Source: Durusdinium trenchii (taxonomy: Eukaryota; Sar; Dinophyceae; Suessiales; Symbiodiniaceae). From it: DNA of 64,000 nucleotides. This document shows positions 21,980 to 32,060 of the stretch, in pieces. Each line of letters opens with the position of its first letter. Within the stretch, counting starts at the first letter, position 1. The stretch lies in NCBI GenBank assembly GCA_963970005.1, contig CAXAMN010006668.1, forward strand, positions 1,124,940-1,188,939. The letters are read 5' to 3'. The notes under the pieces were generated by a model, which made no database searches, was not told the DNA's origin, and was given only the letters and a program-made list of their open reading frames with translations. The position numbers were made by a program, and so were the translations under genes.

Positions 21980-23260
21980 TTATGGACTGGCATGATGTGG
22001 ACCAGCATGATAGTTGGAGTGTTCGTGGTAGAGTTCCTCGTCAAAACAATCCGAATCGGGTCCTTCCGCAGGGAGCAGCTCCACCCCCTGGGGTTTTTCA
22101 AACTTGTCACACACAAAGAAGGCATTGTGCTCTGCCTGCACCCACTGCTCAATGTCACCCCACTCAAGGGGGATAAATCGTTGCAGTTGCTCACACCCAC
22201 AGAATGCACGGTTGCCTATGTCACTGAGCTCCGTTGGGATGACAACTTCTTGCAGCACCACACAATTGAGGAAAACTTCTTTGCCAATTTGTGTGAGTCG
22301 TGGCGGGAGCCATATGCAGTTTAAGGCCACACAGTGGGCAAATGTGGAAGAGCAGGGCTGTGATCTCTGTTCCCATGAGATTGACCTCCACATTTGCAAT
22401 TCTCACAGGCCCGCGGCCCGAGATTGTGGAAGTCACTCGGTAAGCAGAGCTGTTCAATGCCTGCGCCGCAGAACGTCCCTTCAGGCAGCGCTCGAGGTTT
22501 GTCAGTATGGTCCATATCAAAGATGATGGTTGTAAGCGTGAGGCAACTCTCGAAAGCATGTTTGCCCAGCTGTGCCGTGCCAGGACGTTGCTGTCCTCTG
22601 TTTCATGACTGGCCCCTACTCGACCTAGGGAGCAGCACCCTTGGACCGTATTGGACACACCCCGGAGCGGCCACCTCTCGCAGCACACAGCACTCTTTGG
22701 AAAGTCTCTTCCGCCAGACTTACCGAGGGTGGAAGCTTGACAATTTGTAGTTGCTGACACGTCTGCCAGACCGCAATTCCTACATGTTGAATGCCAGTTG
22801 CCACTTCTACGTGCCGGAGCGAGGGTGCAGCATAAAATGCTCTGTCGGCAATTTCCCCTCGCGGGTTGGCCAGAACACGAACAGCTTTGGGGTAGCTTTC
22901 CTTGCCGTCGTCCTGGAACTGCCAGATGGAATGCCCATCCACCATGCAGAGACGAACTACAATTTGGAGCTGCGGTCGTTGCAGGAGCACAGTGCGAAAT
23001 GCCTCCAGCAGGGTTGCTGCGTGTGAAGGTTGAGCAACTCCAGTTCACAGCCGAAGACATCCAAATCAGAGACTGTCGGCAGAAAGCAAAGAATGTCGTC
23101 TTCAAGCTCTGCCACATCCTCACAATGGGAGAGATCTGCCTGCATTGCATAAACCGTACCTGCTATGGCAACCAACTCGAGGCTGATCTCATAACAGTCT
23201 TGGAACATAGCCATTGCGAACACTATGATGACAATTAGGGGCCACAAGAAGAAGGGTGGC
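21980..23260 (-). pseudogene. LRR_5 protein, copy E of LRR-1, several frameshifts
   Basis: Starts near 23187-23199 (ISLELVAIAGTVYAMQ). Pieces in different frames (23190-22957, 22990-22625, 22515-22321, 22399-21980) match B LRR-1 in order through to LLPAEGPDSD. The leader-containing 5' segment of copy B (about 27410-27480) is missing here, so the helicase tail and LRR-1 start are nearly fused. Confidence 0.75.
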
Positions 23261-24003
23261 CAAGGCCATCCACCTCTTGGAGAGGATCGAGCGACGCGGA
23301 GACGGTTGCTGTGCGGGAGGACCCCTGCTGCCGACTGTCTTGCTGCCACTACCACTACCACAGAGCGAGGGCGATGGAGGGGCCTACTGTGCCAGAAAGA
23401 CCCTGCTGCCGACGAGGAGCTTCCCGCCCCCTGGCGGGAGGACAGTCCGGCGAGCTTTATTGCTTGGGTTGGAGGCTTCTTGACTGTAGCCCATGTGGTC
23501 CCGAAGCGCCTGCTTGTGGTCCGCGAGTTGAAATCTAAAGTTGGGGTTCCCAGTGAGCCATGCACAGAGCTGATCCCATCGTTCTTCGGTTTAGAGATGT
23601 GTGCCATATTGGTTGTATGGGCGATCTGCCATCCTCGGAGTGAAGGGATATCTTGGTAGTAGTCACTGAGGACACCACGAGGGACTTTGGTCAGCATAAA
23701 GCGACAGCAGATGCCACCCTGTGCGGGACATGGCAACCCGTAGCCCGGAGGTCAGCCACTGAGCTACTACAGCACTTTCTGCTTCAATGTTCCCTTGCTC
23801 GAAATTGCCGAGCGCCGTTGCTAATCGAGTATAACCTACGCCGAACCGTCCATATCCCTTGGCAAAGGCATAGTTGGGTTCAGCCGCCGTGTCCTCGTCC
23901 TCCGTGATTTCTTCAGTGCCAACTTCTGGGGAGAGCAAGCCTAGCGACCGTTCAGCTGACCCGGTAGCATCAGAGGCAGAGTCTTCTTCTGCAGGCAAGG
24001 CAG
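23261..24003 (-). pseudogene. C-terminal part of the helicase protein, inverted copy E
   Basis: From 24003 down: L-P-A-E-E-D-S-A-S-D-A-T-G-S-A-E-R, F-A-K-G-Y-G-R-F, V-V-A-Q-W-L-T-S-G-L-R-V-A, then in another frame L-T-K-V-P-R-G-V-L-S-D-Y-Y. This is the mirror of the module B region 26589-27300. Frameshifts near 23700. Confidence 0.7.
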
Positions 24004-24007
24004 CAGT

Positions 24008-24193
24008 GGAGTGCACACTAAAGACATTGTTTACGATCGGTACCCCAGAATGCCGGATACTTCCTGGGCAGAAAGAGCCTACTTTAGTGGTGCCCTTGAC
24101 CCGTCTTTGGGACAAGCTTTTTCGTTTCCTTCCCTTCTGCAGCTGAGGCTGCGCATCGAAGTCCCCTTGTGGAGAGACCTAACAACTGCCAAA
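24008..24193 (+). repeat. Direct repeat of 26390-26574
   Basis: About 186 bases nearly identical to 26390-26574. It codes for the block from T-K-D-I-V-Y-D-R to V-P-L-W-R-D-L-T-T-A-K at both places. Confidence 0.9.
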
Positions 24194-27100
24194 CTCCCTC
24201 GAGCGAACGTGGCATACAGCCGAGCCACAGATCTTACCATCTTAGCATGCCCATTGAACATGCAAGGAATGCCTGGGGCCCTGCAAGTCTTAGCCGCCCT
24301 CCTGCATGGTGTCCAAACAATATATACTTATGACAGCAACGAAGAGCCTAACGTCTTCGGCTCTTTGGACCTTCGAGTCACTCAGGTTGCGCAAGCCACG
24401 ATATTCTTCCAACATGCGCTTCTGCCCCATCCAATGTGGCTCGGCCCTCTGCCGGTCTGTCTCGCAGAACACCATCACGGCAAGGTGAGGCGCTTACGCC
24501 TCGTCTTAGCCACGATTACGCATTTAACCAAAGCGGAAATTAACAGCCTAGTAGAAGGGCCCCACCTGCCTGGTGGTACGGTCTTGCGTGACCTTGTCTA
24601 TGGTTACGCAGCTGATGCTTCGCTCGAGCCTGAGTGGCTAGTCATCACGGATGGGCAGCAGCCAGGAAGTTGGAGACTTCTCCACAACAGCTCTGGCCCA
24701 GGGCAACGATGTAGCGTGGGAAGCTCCCTACGCTATCAACCAACACCAAGTGCACGTGAACAGCGCAGTGCGCAGGATTATACCTTTGAAGCGCTGCACC
24801 GGGTGTACTTCTATGACGCGTGGAGAGTGCAGCCAGTCCTTGATGCCCCTGAATCTGACCTTGTCCTTCCACCGAAACCAGGCCTTTTAGAGCATGGCTG
24901 TTACTGGCCTCGGCCAAACCAGACACCTGAGGTCCTCTCTATCTCTGACCGTGACCCAGACAAAGAGGAACAAGAAGTGCAAGAGGGAGAATCGCCGACC
25001 TCCCTTGCGGTGGCAGATGCGGCTATGGTTGAGGAAGACGCAAACGAAGCAGTCTCAATCCACAGTTCCTCTTCCGAGTCGCCCACTATTCCGAGCACAG
25101 AGCACCCGGAGGAAGATGATGCGCACATGGCAGATGATGCTAGTGCTAGCACCTCCTCTGCAGAAGAAGAGGGTGATTGCCTTAGCAATCGTCCGGCCTT
25201 TCCTGATGCATGTCCCGCGCGAGATGAAATGTTGGACGCAGAAGATGATGCAGGGAGCGTGCTACCTCTACAGGATGTAGACCCCCCAAGTAGCAGCCCT
25301 ACATCACAATCATCTGAGTCCTCAATCAAGCGAAGACCGGGGTCCAAGGCCAGTGCCGGGCGAGCTCAATCCAAGAAGTTACGCAAATCACCTGCTCCAC
25401 CATCCAGGCAACCACTCGGCAGCATTCCTGAACATGAGCAACCACCGGCCACACTAGCAGACTTGGCCAGTCAGAATACTCAAAATCCGGCAGTTCCTGC
25501 TTGCAGGAATCCCACGACACCACCTGGCCGCCCTGGATCGGTGCAAGAGCGCCCACAAGCGATGACTGAAATAGACATTGCCGGTGATCAAGAGAATACA
25601 GAGCGTGGAGGCACGGCCGATACTGATCTCCAATTGGAATCCGAGCAGAGAGCCATGCAGGCCCTATACGACTATCAAAATGCGGCTCGAACGGCCAGCG
25701 AAACTGCCAGGCAAAGGGCGCCGCTCCCCGCATTACAGACCTATAGTGACCTTCCTAGGGAATGGCCGATGGCAAGACTTGCTATTTCCAGCAAGCAAAT
25801 CAATCGCCTCGTCCGTACGTTCCTCTGGAGGAGGGTGACAGAACAAGCACTCCATGGCTCCTCCTTTGTGGACATTCCAGATGAAATCAACCAGGCCTAT
25901 ATAGGGGATCTCTTCCGCATAAGTGAAGCCTTTGCTGCTCCCCTATCCAACCTCTTTGCTTTTGTGAAGAGTGGGCATCCAGCATGTCCCTTCATCACTC
26001 ACAAACAGCTCGCCCTCTATGCAAACCCCCGATTCTGGCAATATGGCCTCCTGGCTTTCATTGCGAGGCGCTGTTCCTTTGATAATCAACATAGACACCA
26101 GGGTCCAGGAACAGCACAAGTAGAGGAAGGAAAATCGCAGACGACAAAGGAAAAAGATGTCGATGCCCTTACCTTTATGCGCACTGTCCTCATGTCCTTT
26201 GTTAGGGGAATGGAGCATGGGGAACAGACACTGCCCACCAATGACCTCTTTGTCTATCTGCCGGTACAAATCCTGCCTGACCTGGTTGTAGCCATGGAGC
26301 GGCAGGGCTTCACGCCTGCGGAAGTGAAAGGGGGTTATGGGTATCGGCCAAAAGAAGAGGATGCTGAGGACAACCCCTTGCTCGTGGTGGGAGTGCACAC
26401 TAAAGACATTGTTTATGACCGGTACCCCCGAATGCCGGAGACGTCCTGGGCAGAAAGAGCCTACTTTAGTGGTGCCCTTGACCCGTCTTTGGGACAAGCT
26501 TTCTCGTTTCCCTCCCTTCTGCAGTTGAGGCTGCGCATCGAAGTCCCCTTGTGGCGAGACCTGACAACTGCCAAGCACCCCAATGCAGACCTGCCGGCAG
26601 AAGAAGACTCTGCCTCTGACGCTACTGGGTCAGCTGAACGGTCGCCTAAGCTTGCTCTCCCCGTGCCAGTGGGGCTTGCTGAACCACCAGAAGTTGGCAC
26701 TGAAGAGGCCACGGAGGACGAGGACGCGATGGCTGAACCCAAATACACCTTTGCCAAGGGATATGGACGCTTTGGCATAGGTTATACCCGATTAGCAACG
26801 GTGCTCGGCAATTTTGAGCAAGGGAGCATCGAAGCAGAAAGTGCTGTCGTGGCTCAGTGGCTGACCTCCGGGCTACGTGTTGCCATGGCCCGCACAGGAT
26901 GGCACCTGCTGTCTCCCCGCCTGATGCTGACCAAAGTCCCTGGGAGCGTCCTCAGCGACTACTACCACAATGGATATCCCTTCACTCCGAAAATGGCAGA
27001 TCGCCCATACAATCAATATGGCACACAACTCTATACCAAAGAACGATGGGATCAGCTCTGTGCATGGCTCACTGGGAACCCCAACTTTAGGCTTCAACTC

Positions 27101-27298
27101 GCGGACCACAAGCAGGCGCTTCGAGACCACATGGGCTACAGTCAAGAAGCCCCTGACCCAGACCCAAGTAATAAAGCTCGCCGAACTGTCCCCCCGCCAG
27201 GATCGGGCAGCTCCTCGTCGGCAGCGGGGTCTTCCTGGCACAGTAGGCCCTCCCCATCGCCCTCGCCCTATGGGTGGTCCTATGGTTGGTGGCAGTAA
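24011..27298 (+). CDS. Chimeric helicase-derived protein, module B
   Basis: Long open frame of 1,095 codons starting at a GTG; no true ATG start is evident, so its 5' end is a rearrangement point. Residues 1-61 repeat a block that occurs again at about 795-855. Residues 64-80 (R-A-N-V-A-Y-S-R-A-T-D-L) are helicase motif VI of superfamily 1; motifs I-V are missing. About 90-310 is the post-helicase domain, 310-540 a disordered acidic/Ser/Pro linker, 540-790 the central helical domain (L-P-R-E-W-P-M-A-R-L), 890-1050 the C-terminal domain (F-A-K-G-Y-G-R-F, W-L-T-S-G-L), and the tail is Ser/Pro-rich ending Y-G-W-S-Y-G-W-W-Q. It is the only copy whose linker-to-end is uninterrupted. It cannot be an active helicase. 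LRR-1 follows after 190 bases. Confidence 0.7.
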   Translation: MHTKDIVYDRYPRMPDTSWAERAYFSGALDPSLGQAFSFPSLLQLRLRIEVPLWRDLTTAKLPRANVAYSRATDLTILACPLNMQGMPGALQVLAALLHGVQTIYTYDSNEEPNVFGSLDLRVTQVAQATIFFQHALLPHPMWLGPLPVCLAEHHHGKVRRLRLVLATITHLTKAEINSLVEGPHLPGGTVLRDLVYGYAADASLEPEWLVITDGQQPGSWRLLHNSSGPGQRCSVGSSLRYQPTPSAREQRSAQDYTFEALHRVYFYDAWRVQPVLDAPESDLVLPPKPGLLEHGCYWPRPNQTPEVLSISDRDPDKEEQEVQEGESPTSLAVADAAMVEEDANEAVSIHSSSSESPTIPSTEHPEEDDAHMADDASASTSSAEEEGDCLSNRPAFPDACPARDEMLDAEDDAGSVLPLQDVDPPSSSPTSQSSESSIKRRPGSKASAGRAQSKKLRKSPAPPSRQPLGSIPEHEQPPATLADLASQNTQNPAVPACRNPTTPPGRPGSVQERPQAMTEIDIAGDQENTERGGTADTDLQLESEQRAMQALYDYQNAARTASETARQRAPLPALQTYSDLPREWPMARLAISSKQINRLVRTFLWRRVTEQALHGSSFVDIPDEINQAYIGDLFRISEAFAAPLSNLFAFVKSGHPACPFITHKQLALYANPRFWQYGLLAFIARRCSFDNQHRHQGPGTAQVEEGKSQTTKEKDVDALTFMRTVLMSFVRGMEHGEQTLPTNDLFVYLPVQILPDLVVAMERQGFTPAEVKGGYGYRPKEEDAEDNPLLVVGVHTKDIVYDRYPRMPETSWAERAYFSGALDPSLGQAFSFPSLLQLRLRIEVPLWRDLTTAKHPNADLPAEEDSASDATGSAERSPKLALPVPVGLAEPPEVGTEEATEDEDAMAEPKYTFAKGYGRFGIGYTRLATVLGNFEQGSIEAESAVVAQWLTSGLRVAMARTGWHLLSPRLMLTKVPGSVLSDYYHNGYPFTPKMADRPYNQYGTQLYTKERWDQLCAWLTGNPNFRLQLADHKQALRDHMGYSQEAPDPDPSNKARRTVPPPGSGSSSSAAGSSWHSRPSPSPSPYGWSYGWWQ
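26390..26574 (+). repeat. Direct repeat of 24008-24193 (original position)
   Basis: Here the block lies in its natural context between the central and C-terminal domains, as in modules A and C. Confidence 0.85.
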
Positions 27299-27432
27299 GG
27301 TAGTTGGCAGTAGGAATCATCCCGATCAGCAACCGTCTCCGAATTGCTTGATCCTCTCCAGGAGGTGGGACCTTCCTACTTGTAGCTTAATTGTCATAAT
27401 AGGGTTCGCAAAGATTATATCTTCGGTGTCTC

Positions 27433-27448
27433 TGTAATTTGGCTCAAG
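27433..27448 (+). other. Possible spliced-leader relic upstream of B LRR-1
   Basis: CTGTAATTTGGCTCAAG aligns with the leader with one mismatch and a few bases missing in the middle; ATTTGGCTCAAG (27437-27448) is exact. The ATG follows 41 nt later. Confidence 0.6.
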
Positions 27449-27488
27449 CAAACTTAGCAAGCACGCTCGAGCTACCGCCTGTGCGACA

Positions 27489-28736
27489 ATGCCGACTCAC
27501 CAAGACCGTTATGAGATCAACCTCGAGTTGGTTACCATAGCAGGTACGGTATATGCAATGCAGACAGACCTCTCCCACTATGAGGATGTAGCAGAGCTTG
27601 AAGATGACATTCTCTGCTTTCTGCCGACAGTGTCTGATTTAGATGTCTTCGGCTGTGAACTGGAGTTGCTCAACCTCCAAACGCAGCAACCCCTGCCAGA
27701 GGCATTCCGCACTGTGCTCCTGCAACGACCGCAGCTCCAAATTGTAGTTCGTCCCTGCATGGTAGATGGGCATTCCATCTGGCAGTTCCAGGATGATGGC
27801 AAGGAGAGCTACCCCAAAGCTGTTCGTGTCCTGCCCAACCCGCGGGGGGCAATTGCCGACAGAGCATTTTATGCTGCACCTTCGCTCCGGCATGTAGAAG
27901 TGACAACTGGCATTCAACATGTAGGAGTTGCGGCTTGGCAGACGTGTCAGCAACCACAAATTGTCAAGCTCCCACCCTCGGTCATAAGTCTGGCGGAAGG
28001 GGCTTTCCAAGGGTGCTATGTGCTGCGAGAGGTGGCCGCCCCGGGGTGTATCCGATACGGTCCAAGGGTGTTTGCAGAGTGCTGCTCCCTAAGTCGAGTT
28101 GGGGCCAGTCATGGAACAGAGGACAGCAGCGTCCTTGCACCAGGGGCACAACTAGGTAAATATGCCTTCGAGAGTTGCCTCACACTTGCCACCATCACCT
28201 TTGACATGGATCATACTAACAAACCTATAGGACTGCCTGAAGGGGCATTTTGCGGCGCAAGCATTGAACAGCTCTGCCTGCCGAGTGCCTTCCACAACAT
28301 CGGGCCGCGTGCCTGTGAGAATTGTAAAAGCCTTGTGGAGGTCAACCTCATGGACACAGAGATCACAGCCCTCCCCTCTTCCACATTTGCCCACTGTGTC
28401 GCCTTAAACTGCATATGGCTCCCGCCACGACTCGCGCTAATTGGCAAAGAAGTTTTTCTGAATTGTGTGGCACTGCAAGAAGTTGTCATCTCGACGGAGC
28501 TCAGGGATATAGGCAACCGTGCATTTTGCGGGTGTGAACAGCTGCAACGATTCACCCCCCTGGACTGGGGTGACATTGAACAGTGGGTACAAGCAGAGCA
28601 CAATGCCTTCTTTATGTGTGACAAGTTTGAAAAACCCCAGTGGGTGGAGCTGCTCCCTGCAGAGGGACCTGATTCGGATGCTTTTGACGAGGAACTCTAC
28701 CACGAATATTGCCAATATCATGCCAGCTCATGGTAG
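27489..28736 (+). CDS. LRR_5 leucine-rich repeat protein, module B LRR-1
   Basis: This is an intact 415-residue protein. The N-terminal domain (about 8-100) has L-E-L-V-T-I-A-G-T-V-Y, ELEDDILCFLP and V-F-G-C-E-L-E-L-L; LRR_5 repeats follow (I-Q-H-V-G-V-A-A-W-Q-T-C, F-Q-G-C-Y-V-L-R-E-V, F-A-E-C-C-S-L, I-G-P-R-A-C-E-N-C-K-S-L-V-E-V). The C-terminus is acidic (DSDAFDEELYHEYCQYH). No signal peptide or membrane segment. ATG 27489 is the first after the leader relic. It sits 190 bases after the helicase-derived protein and 114 before LRR-2. Likely a protein-binding role; partner unknown. Confidence 0.85.
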   Translation: MPTHQDRYEINLELVTIAGTVYAMQTDLSHYEDVAELEDDILCFLPTVSDLDVFGCELELLNLQTQQPLPEAFRTVLLQRPQLQIVVRPCMVDGHSIWQFQDDGKESYPKAVRVLPNPRGAIADRAFYAAPSLRHVEVTTGIQHVGVAAWQTCQQPQIVKLPPSVISLAEGAFQGCYVLREVAAPGCIRYGPRVFAECCSLSRVGASHGTEDSSVLAPGAQLGKYAFESCLTLATITFDMDHTNKPIGLPEGAFCGASIEQLCLPSAFHNIGPRACENCKSLVEVNLMDTEITALPSSTFAHCVALNCIWLPPRLALIGKEVFLNCVALQEVVISTELRDIGNRAFCGCEQLQRFTPLDWGDIEQWVQAEHNAFFMCDKFEKPQWVELLPAEGPDSDAFDEELYHEYCQYHASSW

Positions 28737-28811
28737 ACTCTAGGTGGGTGCCTTAGCATCTGTCTTCAGAATCCAAGGCCTTGGGAACAGCCCACACGCA
28801 GACCCAGACAC

Positions 28812-28822
28812 TTTTGGCTCAA
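28812..28822 (+). other. Possible spliced-leader tail relic upstream of B LRR-2
   Basis: TTTTGGCTCAA, identical to leader positions 11-21, 28 nt upstream of the ATG at 28850. Confidence 0.5.
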
Positions 28823-28849
28823 ACAATCATTGCAAATAGGTTGTCGCAC

Positions 28850-30099
28850 ATGGAATTTGATGATTCATCCATGATTAGCACTCCTCCTGAAAAGGAGCCG
28901 GTCATGGAACACTCCCTGATGTTGACTACGCTTTCGGGGGAGACTTTTCAGGTCTCTCTCAGTGTTGCAAAGTTTGACCGCTTTGAGGATCTAGAAGATC
29001 AAGTCATGGACTACCTCGCTTCGGTTACTGATCTCAAAGTATTTGGGTGCTCCATCGAGTTTCTACAAACTGCCACACACACATACCTTGAGGACCCAAT
29101 CTGGGACAAGTTACAGCAAGGCATGGAATTCACCATTGTCTTCAAGAACTGTAGTGTTATCCTGCCAGCGCAAGAGCAGCTCGGGGGTTGCCCTTCGATC
29201 AGGTCCCGCTAGCCGTTCACGTCCCTATGAACCCAGAAGAAATCGTCCCAGAATGGGCCTTTGCAGGGGTTCCGCGTCTGCGACACGTCAGTGTGGAGTC
29301 AGGCATCAGGCTCATTGGTGCAGAGGCTTGGCAAAATTGCCGACAGCTTCGCATTGTCAAGCTGCCGGCCACTGTTGTAGGCATTTCCGATAACGCCTTC
29401 CGGGACTGCAAACTACTCAACAGTGTCTTGGCTCCGGGTTGTCGGAATTTTGGGTACAAAGCCTTTGCGGAGTGCTGTTCCTTGCAATGGGTGTATGCAT
29501 CGGATGGGATTGCAAATGTATTCAACAGCGAAGCCAAGTTCGGGCAATACCTCTTCCAAGGGTGCATCAACCTTGCTGAGGTTACCTTGAGCGAGCTTCC
29601 ATCCTCCCGAGGGTCAGCACAGCAAGTTAGGACCAGTGAGCCAGCACCGGGTTGTCTTAGCTCTACGGGAATCTACGCACTTGCTCTCACGAAGCACTTC
29701 GTAGCTATCGGAGCGCACGCGTGCGACAGTTGTCGACTGCTTAAGAGTGTAGACCTTTGCAACACCAATGTTGAAGAAATTCCGGAATTCGCCTTTGTGC
29801 ACTGCACTAGTCTTAGAGAAGTCCTCCTTCCGACAACCCTCCATACAATCCGAGTCAAAGTCTTTATGAACTGTGCAGCCCTAGTTGAGCTTGCCATTCC
29901 GCCCTCGCTGAGGTACATAGGAAGTAGGGCCTTCCCAGATTGCACTGTCTTTAGTAGGCTTGCCAAGATGCCAGGAAGGCATAAGTGGCGAGGAGTCTAT
30001 GCTGAAGAGAATGCTTTCGCCATTTGTCCTGTTATGCGATGGCCACCCTGGCTGCACATGATTTTTTTTTCCACGAGTACGGACGCCATGTGGGCATGA
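28850..30099 (+). pseudogene. LRR_5 protein, module B LRR-2, frameshifted and 3'-disrupted
   Basis: From ATG 28850 (M-E-F-D-D-S-S) the N-terminal domain is complete, but the frame ends at 29212 because one base is missing near 29195-29200 relative to copy E. The repeats continue from about 29188 in the next frame. At 30060 the last codons are replaced by the T run of a minus-strand short retroelement, giving the artificial end I-F-F-S-T-S-T-D-A-M-W-A. Copy D shows what the original C-terminus was. Confidence 0.8.
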
Positions 30100-30260
30100 T
30101 GCCCAGGTCATTGTTGAAGGAAGGGAAGAACAGTCAGATGGTGGAGAAAAGAACAAAGACCCCAAAACCAACCCCAACCAAACCCCAAGCCCCAGGCCGA
30201 AACTCCACCATCTTGTAGTCTTTCCTCTACACAGGGTGAAACATGTGAAACGGAAACTAA
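30061..30260 (-). mobile_element. Short structured retroelement, copy 6, inserted in B LRR-2
   Basis: T run at 30062-30070, 3' hairpin, stem GATGGTGGAG/CTCCACCATC on the other strand, A/C-rich loop on the plus strand. It interrupts the last codons of the LRR-2 gene. Confidence 0.75.
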
Positions 30261-30480
30261 TGGCAATTAATGGGCCTGAATTCTCGAAAGAAAAGGACGG
30301 CAGCGCAGGTCTGTGGTCAGGGAAAGTCTCCTAGAACGCTTCAAACGGACTTTCCTTCCCGAATATTGGTGACCAGCGGCCACACCACAGTGTGGCAAAA
30401 CAAAGCCACATTGCAGGTCAGCTGTCTCGCGATGCTCCAACGCCGATTATAGTCATGTCGACCAAGAATGACAATATCTG
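30261..30480. repeat. Inverted copy of 33180-33400
   Basis: Starts ATGGGCCTGAATTC and runs through CAGCGGCCACACCACAGTGTGG, the reverse complement of 33180-33400. Each is attached to a short retroelement, so the whole block (about 30061-30520 and 33140-33600) is a dispersed inverted duplication. Confidence 0.7.
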
Positions 30481-31110
30481 AGCAGCAATCCGTGGAAAAG
30501 ACCATTCTTGTAGCACAACCCATTCAACTGGTGGCGCATACAAGGCCAGTCGCATGTTGCTCGACAATAGTCAAAACGTGGCGGCAATTGCAAGCGAGGA
30601 AAGCCTGCAGCTGAGAGTGAAGCAGGCGCAACCTCCCCGAAGGGAGGCAACCCCAGCACCACGCACCGGTGCCACAAGGGGGTGTCTCTTGAGTCAGTGA
30701 GGCGCTGCGTAATTGCAAAGTTGTCTGCTGCATGCAAGGCCCGTGTGAAACAGGTGAAACTTTGAACTCTCCTAGCATGATATCTGTACCTCTTTGTACA
30801 AAAAAATTGGAAATGTCGGACATCAACAGCGGGAACTAAGGTTCCCTCTGGTCATCCTTCATTGCCACTGTCCACCACCCGCCGGTTAGGAACGTAGAAC
30901 TAAGGCTCTCGCTCCTATTGGCTCACTGCGCAGCGAATGGCGAAAAGAGGTTATGGTTCTGCTTGGTGTTTGTGCATTTTGCTTGCCGTATTCACCTGAA
31001 GGCCACCCTTTCATAGTGCTCGAAGGCTGACACTTGGCTCCGCTTACTGCCTACGTCTCACTTGCTTCTTTTCTGCCTCGAAAGCATTGCTGACCTTTGG
31101 TGCAGGATCT
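30480..31110 (-). repeat. Dispersed repeat R, copy 3 (inverted)
   Basis: Contains the reverse complement of the marker strings of copy 1, including GGAAATGTCGGACATC and a T/A-rich TGTACAAAAAAATTGG. Confidence 0.6.
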
Positions 31111-31389
31111 AGAGGTCTTCTCGCCAAAGATCGTTTGCATCAGTCGGCAAGGCTCGAAGCCACTTGGACTGGTCGAGGTGCTTGCATTTGTCAAAAGCAT
31201 TAGACTGGGTATATGTCCCCCGCCATATTCTGCTTTTCCTTGCTTAATGGATAGTTCGAAGATGCATGCAGCCTGGAAAGCGGCATGCCTCGCAATATGC
31301 AGCAGGGATGGACAGCAACGATTCACTCACTCCTCTGTCCACCCTCTGGCCTGCTCCGGACCCGAGCTAAGGCTCGCATCCAGACTCTG

Positions 31390-31535
31390 GAAGAGTGACA
31401 GCGGGGCCATGATAGTTGCGGATGTAGGGTTCCTGCAAGCGGGAGCTGCCGGATTTTGAACATTCCGACTGGCCAGGTCTGCCAGTGTGGCCGGTGGTTG
31501 CTCATGTTCAGGAATGCTGCCAAGTGTCAGTATTC
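31390..31535 (-). pseudogene. Fragment of the helicase-protein linker
   Basis: On the minus strand it codes for S-I-P-E-H-E-Q-P-P-A-T-L-A-D-L-A-S, matching module B at about 25415-25530. An isolated 140-base scrap, evidence of a further lost copy. Confidence 0.75.
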
Positions 31536-31559
31536 GAGCGCTAGGAAAGGATGATTTCC

Positions 31560-32060
31560 AGGCATATACGGCAAGAAAAATGCGCAGACACCAAGTAGAA
31601 CCATGACCTGTTCCTGCCATTCGCTGCGTAGTGAGCCGATAGGAGCGAGAGCCTTAGTTCTGCGTTTCTCAACGGCGGGTGGTAGATAGTGGCAATGAAG
31701 GATGCCCAGGGGGAACCTTAGTTCCCGCTGTTGATGTCCGACATTTCCAATTTTGTGCAAAGAGGTACAGATATCATGCTAGGAGAGCTCAAAGTTTCAC
31801 ATGTTTCACACGGGCCTTGCACGCAGCAGATCACTTTTTGCAATCACGCAGCGCCTCACTGACTCGAGAGACATCCCATATTGGCACCGGTGCGTGCCGA
31901 AGGGTGCTGGGTTTGCCTCCCCTCGGGGAGATTGTGCCCGGTTCACTCTTAGCTGCAGGCTTCTCTCGCTAGGATTTGCCGCCACCGTTTGGCTTTGTCG
32001 GGCAGCATGTGACTGGCCTTGTATGCGCCACCAGTTGAACGGGTTGTGCTGCAAGTATGG
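31560..32060 (+). repeat. Dispersed repeat R, copy 4
   Basis: Same marker strings as copy 1 (ACATTTCCAATTTTGTGC, CGGGCCTTGCACGCAGCAG, GCCGAAGGGTGCTGG). Confidence 0.6.

Larger units (their letters stand above)
21360..24003 (-). repeat. Left arm of a large inverted repeat (partner 26589-29560)
   Basis: On the minus strand this arm runs helicase tail, LRR-1, LRR-2 in the same order as module B on the plus strand. The spacer is 24004-26588. Arm length is at least 2.6 kb and continues into the gap. Confidence 0.8.
26589..29560 (+). repeat. Right arm of the large inverted repeat
   Basis: Partner of 21360-24003. The inversion breakpoint on this side lies beside the direct repeat, where copy E has its end (24003). 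Confidence 0.75.
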
